Positions 1 to 5,504 of a stretch of DNA of 10,695 nucleotides are shown here, one piece after another. The stretch spans positions 1-10,695 of the forward strand of contig JAGLYT010000026.1 of the NCBI GenBank assembly GCA_023132075.1, in the 5' to 3' direction. How positions within the stretch are numbered: position 1 is the stretch's first letter; each line of letters starts with the position of its first letter. A model generated the notes under the pieces. The model ran no database searches, was not told where the DNA came from, and saw nothing but the letters and a program-made list of their open reading frames with translations. This DNA is from JAGLHV01 sp023132075 [NCBI: bacterium]. Its GTDB lineage: Bacteria; CBDUZB01; JAGLHV01. The position numbers and the translations under genes are program-made.

Positions 1-1
1 T

Positions 2-1198
2 AATGAATTATTTCCCAAACCGGTGGGAATGGAAATCATAGATTCTGATTTAAGTAATGTGATTATTGAATTTGCAAATGATTCACCATATTATTTAAGT
101 CCGGGTACTCCAGGATGTACTGCCAATATTATCAATACAAAAACCGGTACAATTAGTTATTTAGATACTATTATTAGAGTTAAATATTATCTGGATGTCA
201 AAGTAATAGATTCCAATGGTAACGTTGTATCGGGTGCATCTGTTAATGTGGTGAATGAAAAAGATGAAATTAATTATCCTTCAGAAAATATTCTAAGAGG
301 TAAAAAATATTTTCAATTGCAAAGTCAATTTTTGACTATATTAGAACCTTATTTTACGGGTCAAACAACAAACTGGATTAAAGGGTGGGCGGATGTAAAT
401 GACCATTCTAACAGCGATACAAATGTTAATGGACACACTGCTTTACCTATCGATGAAAATAATACGTTTGTAATTACAGATTATGTAAAAAATGTTAGCG
501 GAAATACGGAATATACCTATACTATAAAAGCAAGTAAAGATGGAGCGACCGGAGAAATAAACGGAATAGATCCTGATGAAACATGGTATCGTCCGGACCC
601 AAATGTTCCTGCAAAAACAGTGGTCATTGTATTAGGGGGGCAATCTTATGTGACTGATGATGCAGTAGAACCTGCGCTTTCTATAATTACTCCCCAAAAT
701 GGGACAAATGTATTTAGTAAAATGCCGGTGAAAGTAAATGCTTCAGATAATTACGGCGTTGTAAAGGTAGAATTTTATGTAGATGACGTACTAATGTCCG
801 TGGATACAGAAGGACCTTATGAATGGATATGGGATGCAAAAGATGCATCAGAGGGAGAACATTCATTGAAAGTAGTTGCCTACGATACCAATGGTAATAG
901 TGCCCAACAAGTAGTAATTATAAAAGTGATAAAAGTGGAAGGGATAGTAACTTATCCCAATCCTTACATAAAAGGAAAAAGTTTAAATGAAATAATAAAT
1001 TTTAGTAATTTACCAAAAGAAGCGGCGATAAGAATATATACAATTTCAGGTGAGCTAGTTAAAACAATAAAACACAAAGATATAGCAGATGGCGGAAGTG
1101 AGGAATGGGATATATCAGGGGTAGCCGGTGGAATATATATCTATACGATTATATCTTCGGAAGGTAAAAAAACAGGAAAGGTGAGTATAGTAAAATAA
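2..1198 (+). CDS. Secreted multidomain protein with Ig-like domain and C-terminal sorting-type tail (5' partial)
   Basis: The reading frame is open to the left edge (codons Asn-Glu-Leu-Phe-Pro-Lys-Pro precede the GTG at 23), so this is the 3' part of a longer gene and the GTG is not a credible start: no ribosome-binding site stands before it. The first part (to about nt 640) has beta-strand-rich text, including a carboxypeptidase-regulatory-like stretch (YYLDVKVIDSNGNVVSGASV), as is often seen after beta-helix domains. Nt about 671-935 encode a bacterial Ig-like domain (Big_9 type: SIITPQNGTNV, VEFYVDDVLM, AYDTNGNSA). Nt about 945-1195 encode a tail of the T9SS type A sorting/FlgD-Ig kind, with YPNPY, RIYTISGELV, WDISG and GIYIYTI. 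It probably acts at the cell surface or outside. No catalytic motif is visible in the part present. It lies upstream of a PorV-like gene, which fits an exported-cargo role; that link is inference. Confidence 0.8.
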   Translation, partial: NELFPKPVGMEIIDSDLSNVIIEFANDSPYYLSPGTPGCTANIINTKTGTISYLDTIIRVKYYLDVKVIDSNGNVVSGASVNVVNEKDEINYPSENILRGKKYFQLQSQFLTILEPYFTGQTTNWIKGWADVNDHSNSDTNVNGHTALPIDENNTFVITDYVKNVSGNTEYTYTIKASKDGATGEINGIDPDETWYRPDPNVPAKTVVIVLGGQSYVTDDAVEPALSIITPQNGTNVFSKMPVKVNASDNYGVVKVEFYVDDVLMSVDTEGPYEWIWDAKDASEGEHSLKVVAYDTNGNSAQQVVIIKVIKVEGIVTYPNPYIKGKSLNEIINFSNLPKEAAIRIYTISGELVKTIKHKDIADGGSEEWDISGVAGGIYIYTIISSEGKKTGKVSIVK

Positions 1199-1348
1199 TT
1201 GATAAAGAGTTAATACTAGGAAAATACAGAAAAAAAAGATAAGAATGGAGATAAACTTTATTAAGATTGTGTTATGTTTTTTTGTTTTGTCTAAATGACT
1301 TATTCGATATCTGGGAAATTAATAAAAAGGTGCTTTGTTAAAAAAAAC

Positions 1349-1377
1349 TTGTGTTATGTTTGAAAAAAAGATACAAT
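1349..1377 (+). promoter_or_regulatory. Possible sigma70-type promoter within repeat copy A
   Basis: TTGTGT at 1349-1354 and TACAAT at 1372-1377 are separated by 17 bases. The first hexamer is part of the box repeated at 1267, 1349 and 1464. The -35 match is only moderate, and no transcript evidence exists here. It would produce a leader of about 260 bases before the PorV-like gene. Confidence 0.33.
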
Positions 1378-1431
1378 AATTGCAAAAAATAATTGGCTGT
1401 AGCATCATTTGAAATGCTGAAAAACAGAGAA

Positions 1432-1445
1432 GTGACCAAAATCAC
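1432..1445. promoter_or_regulatory. CRP/FNR-superfamily-like operator (copy A)
   Basis: The sequence GTGACCAAAATCAC has the arms GTGA and TCAC separated by six bases, the spacing used by CRP-type regulators (TGTGA-N6-TCACA). It sits near the end of repeat copy A. The palindrome is visible; the regulator is not in the window and its identity is inference. Confidence 0.4.
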
Positions 1446-1544
1446 CTACCTAAAATAAAAAATCTGTGTTATGCTTAAAAAGGGAATGTAACAATAATAA
1501 TTTTTTTTGATTACAGAGATACTAAGGTGTTAAAAAACAAAGAA

Positions 1545-1558
1545 GTGATTAAAATCAC
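1545..1558. promoter_or_regulatory. CRP/FNR-superfamily-like operator (copy B)
   Basis: GTGATTAAAATCAC is an inverted repeat with six-base arms (GTGATT/AATCAC) around AA. It stands 113 bp after the equivalent site of copy A, close to eleven helical turns, and 85 bases before the ATG of the PorV-like gene. Conservation of the palindrome between diverged copies suggests it is the functional part of the repeat. Confidence 0.42.
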
Positions 1559-1643
1559 ATAGACAAAATAAAATGATTGTTGTAGATTTCGAGAGAGCAG
1601 AATTAAAGTTGTATTTAAGAAAGTTTAAATGTAAGGCAAAAAA

Positions 1644-3209
1644 ATGAAAAAGATCATAAAAAAACAAAAACAGGCAAAAGAAACGAACCGGACATTAATA
1701 TGGAAGGGGTTTTTTATTGCATCCCTTATGTTTTATATATTTCAGAATGTATTTTGTTTTGCCGGTGAAGGTGCCGGGACAACAGCTTTCAACTTTTTAA
1801 AAATAGGTGCGGGAGCACGGCCGGTTGGTATGGGAGAAGCATATAGTGCATTAGCAGATGATATTAACGCTATTTATTGGAATCCGGCAGGATTAGGACA
1901 TATAACCGAGCGTGAGGTTACCGCCTCTTATCTGAGTTATGTAGCAGGCATTAATTCAGGATATTTTGGTTATGCGTTACCTTTAGTGAAGGGTAGTTTA
2001 GGCGTAGGTGTCGTTTATTTGGATTATGGACAGATACAGGAAACTACACTGGATGACCCTGATGGGGTAAATTTGGGTTGTTACCGTCCCTATGACCTGG
2101 CAGTAATAGCTGCGTATGGTTGTGAGGTTGCCGGAGGGTTAAATGTAGGTATAAACATGAAGGGAGTACATGAAGATATACAGGGTTATACCGCCAATGC
2201 CATTGCTTTTGACATAGGGACATTGTATGATTTGCCGGCAAATGATTTAACTCTGGCCTGTTCAGTAAAAAATTTTGGATTACAAACAAAAGCTTTTATT
2301 AAAGAGAAACACGATTTACCCTTAATGCTTGATATTGGTTTGGGATATAGTTTGTTAGCTGATGCTCTTAAAATAGGTTTAAATTTATATCAACCACAAG
2401 GAGGGGATTTTAATTTTAATATCGGAGGGGAATATTGCTGGAATAAATTAGTTTCTCTTCGAATGGGGTACAAAAGTATTGGGAAGGATCTGAAAACAGG
2501 TTCGGATAAGGATAGTTTTACCGGGTTATCTGTTGGGTTAGGGGTAAATATGAAAATGTATCAGTTAGATTATGCTTTTGTTCCGTTTAATGAATTAGGA
2601 AATACTCACCGCTTGTCTTTTGGATTAAAATGGGGAAAAAATGATGTAGCGTTTGGAAAAGAAAAGCGAAAGGTCAGTAAACAAAAGGTTAGTAAAAAGA
2701 AAAAAGTTGTTAAAAAACAGAAGATTAATAAGAAGAAGAGAACTGTTAAAAAAGAAACGGTTAGTAAAAAGAAAAAAATTGTTAGAAAAAAGAAGATTAA
2801 TAAGAAGAAAGAATCTGTTAAAAAACAAATGGTTAGTAAAAAGAAAAAAGTTGTCAAAAAACAGAAAATAAAAAACAAAAAAGTGAGCAAAAAAAATAAG
2901 AACAAAAAAGAAATAGGGGTAGAATTTTATCAAAATGGTAAGAAATATGCTAAACAAAAGAAATACCAAATAGCAATTAAAGAGTATAGAGGGGCATTAA
3001 AACGAGGGCACAAAACTGCTGAATTATATGCCGGCATGGGGTATTGTTACTATAAATTAGGAAATAAGAAAGCAGCAAAAAGTTTATATAAGCGGGCATT
3101 AGCTATGGATCCGGATAATAAAAGAATAAAGAAAAACCTGAAAAAAATGAGTAAAAAAGGAAAAATAAAAAATAATAAAAAAGTGGTTGACAAATGGCGA
3201 AACCTGTGA
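1644..3209 (+). CDS. PorV/PorQ-family outer-membrane barrel fused to Lys-rich repeat and TPR domain
   Basis: The 521-residue protein begins with a long positive n-region and a hydrophobic signal segment (about 21-40, cleavage probably after CFA). Residues about 45-332 resemble the PorV/PorQ (UPF0164) family of FadL-like outer-membrane barrels: the hallmark FLKIGAGARPVGMGEAYSA is followed by WNPAGL, and the region ends in a barrel-type strand (HRLSFGLKWG). In Bacteroidota, PorV is the outer-membrane shuttle that receives type IX secretion substrates. Residues about 337-423 are a highly basic linker dominated by Lys, containing three copies of a 24-residue unit from Val349. Residues about 424-490 form two TPR motifs (AIKEYRGALKRG, then AAKSLYKRALAMDPDN). 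The linker and TPR would lie in the periplasm after the last strand. The start is supported only by a weak TAAGG. Proteins on both sides carry sorting-type tails, consistent with a cargo-export role (inference). Confidence 0.82.
   Translation: MKKIIKKQKQAKETNRTLIWKGFFIASLMFYIFQNVFCFAGEGAGTTAFNFLKIGAGARPVGMGEAYSALADDINAIYWNPAGLGHITEREVTASYLSYVAGINSGYFGYALPLVKGSLGVGVVYLDYGQIQETTLDDPDGVNLGCYRPYDLAVIAAYGCEVAGGLNVGINMKGVHEDIQGYTANAIAFDIGTLYDLPANDLTLACSVKNFGLQTKAFIKEKHDLPLMLDIGLGYSLLADALKIGLNLYQPQGGDFNFNIGGEYCWNKLVSLRMGYKSIGKDLKTGSDKDSFTGLSVGLGVNMKMYQLDYAFVPFNELGNTHRLSFGLKWGKNDVAFGKEKRKVSKQKVSKKKKVVKKQKINKKKRTVKKETVSKKKKIVRKKKINKKKESVKKQMVSKKKKVVKKQKIKNKKVSKKNKNKKEIGVEFYQNGKKYAKQKKYQIAIKEYRGALKRGHKTAELYAGMGYCYYKLGNKKAAKSLYKRALAMDPDNKRIKKNLKKMSKKGKIKNNKKVVDKWRNL
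2688..2903 (+). repeat. 72-bp in-frame tandem repeat encoding lysine-rich 24-residue units
   Basis: Three copies start at 2688, 2760 and 2832, each with GTTAGTAAAAAG (Val-Ser-Lys-Lys). The encoded units run VSKKKKVVKKQKINKKK, VSKKKKIVRKKKINKKK and VSKKKKVVKKQKIKNKK, the third with a diverged end. The DNA is almost pure A/G with T at regular places. The period is a multiple of three, so copy-number change would keep the frame. Confidence 0.75.
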
Positions 3210-3215
3210 TATATT
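3187..3215 (+). promoter_or_regulatory. Consensus sigma70-type promoter for the riboswitch transcript
   Basis: TTGACA at 3187-3192 and TATATT at 3210-3215 are separated by exactly 17 bases. The -35 is a perfect match and the -10 a five-of-six match. The promoter overlaps the last codons of the PorV-like gene (stop at 3207-3209), so the start point near 3222 gives a leader of about 205 bases that contains the riboswitch and terminator. Confidence 0.7.
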
Positions 3216-3261
3216 TCAATTAAGTGGAGATAAAGGGATTTTAGGAAGAAATCTTTGTTGT

Positions 3262-3348
3262 TTTGCTTGATAAAAGCAAAGTACAAGAAATTGTATGACG
3301 CAAAACCACGGGGTTCGTTTTTGACGAGTTAGCCGGGTTGCCAAGCTG
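3262..3348 (+). promoter_or_regulatory. GEMM-I (c-di-GMP-I class) riboswitch aptamer, possible cGAMP subtype
   Basis: The class hallmarks are in order: GCAAA (3276-3280); a stem capped by a GAAA tetraloop (TACAA-GAAA-TTGTA, 3282-3295); GACGCAAA (3297-3304); ACCACGGGG; a second stem (GTTCGT/ACGAGT around TTTTG); and AGCCGGGTTGCC (3331-3342). A closing P1 helix is formed by GCTTG (3265-3269) and CAAGC (3342-3346). GEMM-I RNAs bind c-di-GMP, and a subclass with A instead of G at Vc2 position 20 binds 3',3'-cGAMP. Here the base before GCAAA, which I equate with position 20, is A (3275). The aptamer precedes a protein with MshEN-type motifs, a plausible target for this signal. Confidence 0.85.
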
Positions 3349-3370
3349 GAGAGGCAATCGGGCTTTTTTT
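3331..3370 (+). terminator. Riboswitch expression-platform intrinsic terminator
   Basis: AGCCGGGTTGCC (3331-3342) pairs with GGCAATCGGGCT (3353-3364) around a ten-base loop, with one G-G mismatch and one G-T pair, and runs into seven T's (3364-3370). The 5' arm is also the 3' strand of the aptamer P2/P1 region, so the two folds exclude each other. Ligand binding is therefore predicted to prevent termination and switch the downstream gene on. Confidence 0.82.
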
Positions 3371-3427
3371 ATAGGTGAATGTTTGTCTGCAAGGGGGGGT
3401 ATTTCATAGTGGTAAAAGGAGGATAAA

Positions 3428-3679
3428 ATGTCAAGATTAGGTGAAATGTTAAGGAAAGAGAAAGTAATAACAAAAAAACAATTAGAAGCAGTGCTTGAAG
3501 AGCAAAAAAAGAAAAAAAATCATAAGCGGCTGGGTAAAATGTTAGTTTCCAGTGGATACACTGATAAGGAAGTAATTATCAGCCTTTTGGATCAACAGCA
3601 AAATAGTCCTTATTGGGAAATATTTAAAAAGACAGGTTCTCTGGAAGCATATTTAAAAATTAAAAAGATTAAATTATAA
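3428..3679 (+). CDS. Stand-alone MshEN/GspE-N-like protein (putative cyclic-dinucleotide receptor)
   Basis: The 83-residue protein has no signal peptide and is probably cytosolic. It carries two half-motifs of the MshEN (T2SSE_N) kind. The first is RLGEML at 3-8, then V13-I14, L19 and LEEQ at 23-26. The second is RLGKML at 34-39, then G43, V49-I50 and LLDQQ at 53-57. In MshE-type ATPases of pili and type II secretion, two such 24-residue motifs together bind c-di-GMP. The spacer here is only seven residues, and the Gly usual at position 10 of the first motif is Lys12. The ATPase domain that normally follows is absent: residues 58-83 are a short basic tail (SPYWEIFKKTG...). The ATG has a strong AAGGAGG five bases upstream. 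The gene is the only one between the riboswitch terminator and the terminator at 3784, so it appears monocistronic. Action as a receptor or adaptor for a pilus/secretion ATPase is inference. Confidence 0.75.
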   Translation: MSRLGEMLRKEKVITKKQLEAVLEEQKKKKNHKRLGKMLVSSGYTDKEVIISLLDQQQNSPYWEIFKKTGSLEAYLKIKKIKL

Positions 3680-3703
3680 ATGCGGGAATGCTGATAATTT
3701 TTG

Positions 3704-3730
3704 CAATAATAAACAATTATTGTTCTTTTT
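3704..3730 (+). terminator. Weak AT-rich hairpin with T-rich tail
   Basis: CAATAAT (3704-3710) pairs with ATTATTG (3716-3722) around a five-base loop and is followed by TTCTTTTT. The stem has only two G-C pairs, so it would be inefficient. It may be a first stop ahead of the strong terminator at 3784. Confidence 0.35.
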
Positions 3731-3783
3731 AATGATTTTTAAATAGTTGTTTTTTGTTGTTTTTTTTGTTGGGTAAGAATGAT

Positions 3784-3816
3784 AATCCGCCATTATTTCA
3801 TGGCGGATTTTTTATT
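3784..3816 (+). terminator. Strong intrinsic terminator
   Basis: AATCCGCCAT (3784-3793) and ATGGCGGATT (3800-3809) form a perfect ten-base-pair stem with a six-base loop, followed by TTTTTATTT. It ends the riboswitch-controlled transcript and separates it from the next transcription unit. Confidence 0.85.
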
Positions 3817-3844
3817 TGACTTTAATAAGAAATTTTTGTATAGT
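3816..3844 (+). promoter_or_regulatory. Sigma70-type promoter for the secreted protein gene at 3917
   Basis: TTGACT at 3816-3821 and TATAGT at 3839-3844 are separated by 17 bases, directly after the strong terminator. The predicted start near 3851 leaves a leader of about 65 bases. With no clear terminator or promoter between 5467 and 8161, this promoter could also serve the pilus genes from 5505 onward (inference). Confidence 0.65.
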
Positions 3845-3916
3845 CTGCTTAGAGAAAATAGAAGTTTTGTAATCGGGAAAGAGTGAAACTATTTAACAAA
3901 AAACAAAGGGGGTAAT

Positions 3917-5467
3917 ATGATCAGGAAAATAATCGCAATGGTGGTTGTTTTCTTTATTTTTTTGGGGTGTTCTCAAGCAATAGCTATTGTTGTTGATGGA
4001 GATGCCAGTGACTGGAGCGTTATAGCAGCTACAGACACAGATATAAATTCTGCAATAGTACGTAATGGAGAGTGGATTTGGAGAGATACTACTAACGATG
4101 AAAGAAGAAATACCACCTATTATGAAACAGGCGGGGTGACTCCTTCCTGTGATATTACCGAGGTGCGTATTACTGCGGATACGAATGCGTTATATTTTCT
4201 GGTAAAGTTTAAAGACTTAGATTTGGGAACAACAGGGGTTTCCTATCCTTTTGTTCAGGTAGCTATAGATTATGATAAATCCGGTGGTTTGAATTTGTTG
4301 CCCATATCGGGGGATGAAAATGATTTAGCCCAAATAAGTGATAATGCCGGTTGGGAATATTTAGTTTATGCTTACCAGAATAATGTTGCTGTGCTTGTTG
4401 ATGACATAATACCTGGTGGTTCAACGGTTGGTTCGGTTAATTATAGTCAATACACATCTACTAATAGTATTACCGGCCCTTATTTTATGGAATTTAGCGT
4501 GCCTTTTACTGACCCGGGTTTGGGTAGTTCAACACATTATTTAGATAAAACAGTTACTTTTAGCCTTGTTTGTTTTTTTCATTCTGCCGCCTGGACAGGG
4601 GGAGCCTCACACGAAGTAAGGCCTTTTGAGACGGGTTTTTCCCATATTATTGATTGTATTTCCTTGATTGATAATCCTCAAACTACCGGGGAGAGTGACG
4701 GTTCTAGCCATAGCGGTACAGCAGGAACATGGGAGGAGGTAGGTGATAATATCGTTGATACATATTTTGATATTAAATTTGATGCCGTAGGAAATGTGGT
4801 AGCTAACAGTACACCGACAATTACCGTACCTGTTTTTGAAGTAGATGATGTTCAAAATAATAATGAAGTTGTGGTAGAAGGCCGAGGCCCTGTTTTTTCC
4901 TGGTCATGGGTATTTGCAGATGCTGATACAGGGGATATTCAAAAAGCTGCTCAGATACAAATAGACGTGGATACTACAACTGCAAATGGGAATATCTGGA
5001 CATGTTCTCCGTTATTAACAGCAACTAGCGTACAATATACAGGACTGGATGCTTTACAAACCGATCAAACATATTGTTGGCGCGCAAGGGTAATGGATAA
5101 TCATGGTACATGGAGTGATTGGACTGATGCCGGAACGTTTACTACTATAAAACAAGCCCGGCCGTTTAATATTGCTAAAAATAACCTTTCTATTGACTGG
5201 AATAATCCGTTTAATCCGGCAAAAGGAGATTATACTAAAATACGATATGTAACAGAAAAGGATGAACGTGTAGTAATTAGAATTTATGATATGAGCGGAA
5301 AATTAATAAAAACTTTAGTAGATAGTGACAAATTAAGTGATGTCGTTTATACCCAAATATGGGATGGCCGGAATGAAGATGGTAAACTGGCAGCCAGCGG
5401 GGTATATTTTGTTAATATAAAAGCCGGTAATTTTACTAAAACGGAAAAAATAGTAGTAATAAAGTAA
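3917..5467 (+). CDS. Secreted protein with CBM9/DOMON-like, FN3-like and C-terminal sorting-type domains
   Basis: The 516-residue protein starts with a signal peptide (residues 1-23), cleaved probably after AIA. Residues about 25-250 resemble CBM9/DOMON-like beta-sandwich modules, opening with VDGDASDW and continuing with EVRITADTNALYFLVKFKD and VQVAIDYDKSGG; such modules bind carbohydrate or act as surface/redox modules. Residues about 300-412 look like a fibronectin type III-like domain (QTYCWRARVMDNHGTWSDW). Residues about 425-516 are a T9SS type A sorting/FlgD-Ig-like tail (WNNPFNPAKGDYTKIRYV, RIYDMSGKLIKTL, WDGRNEDGKLAASGVYFV). The ATG has AAAGGGGG just upstream. No enzyme active site is visible, so the ligand and role are unknown; export to the cell surface is inferred from the tail and the PorV-like barrel nearby. 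Confidence 0.8.
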   Translation: MIRKIIAMVVVFFIFLGCSQAIAIVVDGDASDWSVIAATDTDINSAIVRNGEWIWRDTTNDERRNTTYYETGGVTPSCDITEVRITADTNALYFLVKFKDLDLGTTGVSYPFVQVAIDYDKSGGLNLLPISGDENDLAQISDNAGWEYLVYAYQNNVAVLVDDIIPGGSTVGSVNYSQYTSTNSITGPYFMEFSVPFTDPGLGSSTHYLDKTVTFSLVCFFHSAAWTGGASHEVRPFETGFSHIIDCISLIDNPQTTGESDGSSHSGTAGTWEEVGDNIVDTYFDIKFDAVGNVVANSTPTITVPVFEVDDVQNNNEVVVEGRGPVFSWSWVFADADTGDIQKAAQIQIDVDTTTANGNIWTCSPLLTATSVQYTGLDALQTDQTYCWRARVMDNHGTWSDWTDAGTFTTIKQARPFNIAKNNLSIDWNNPFNPAKGDYTKIRYVTEKDERVVIRIYDMSGKLIKTLVDSDKLSDVVYTQIWDGRNEDGKLAASGVYFVNIKAGNFTKTEKIVVIK

Positions 5468-5504
5468 TATTTTTCTGTTTATTCAGGTAAAAAAGGAGCG
5501 AAAT

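Larger units (their letters stand above)
1349..1575 (+). repeat. Two tandem imperfect repeats of about 113-115 bp
   Basis: Copy A starts at 1349 (TTGTGTTATGTTT) and copy B at 1464 (CTGTGTTATGCTT). Both then have an A-rich stretch with ACAATAAT, a less conserved middle, and a conserved end: AACAGAGAAGTGACC in A and AACAAAGAAGTGATT in B, followed by AAAATCAC and an AAAATAAAA tail. The opening box also occurs once more at 1267-1279 without the rest of the unit. The repeat is non-coding and lies immediately upstream of the PorV-like gene, so a regulatory role is plausible but inferred. Confidence 0.65.
1199..1643. other. Intergenic region with tandem repeats upstream of the PorV-like gene
   Basis: This is 445 bases without a credible gene. 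It is very AT-rich and holds two clear tandem imperfect repeat copies plus a third partial box (see separate entries). No hairpin followed by a T-run is visible after the stop at 1198, so termination of the upstream gene is not evident. The last 70 bases lead to a weak Shine-Dalgarno (TAAGG at about 1631-1635) before the ATG at 1644. Confidence 0.7.

Noticed and set aside
23-25. GTG at 23 as the start of the first gene
   Set aside because: The frame continues to the window edge and no ribosome-binding site precedes it; the gene is 5' truncated.
1267-1575. CRISPR-like array
   Set aside because: The repeated parts are long, imperfect and unevenly spaced (82 and 115 bp), with no uniform spacers and no cas genes.
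2653-2871. Second open frame of 72 codons inside the lysine-rich repeat
   Set aside because: It is a by-product of A/G-rich repeat DNA, has no ribosome-binding site and lies wholly within the PorV-like gene.
2646-2930. Histone H1-like DNA-binding function for the lysine-rich region
   Set aside because: The composition is similar, but the segment follows a signal peptide and an outer-membrane barrel, so contact with chromosomal DNA is unlikely.
2606-2969. Overlapping reverse-strand frames coding Phe/Leu-rich proteins
   Set aside because: They are the complement of poly-Lys codons; the membrane-like composition is an artefact.
3959-3973. Possible lipobox (Phe-Leu-Gly-Cys18) in the protein at 3917
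   Set aside because: Position -3 is Phe rather than Leu, and a good type I cleavage site (AIA) follows at residue 23, so a lipoprotein is less likely, though not excluded.
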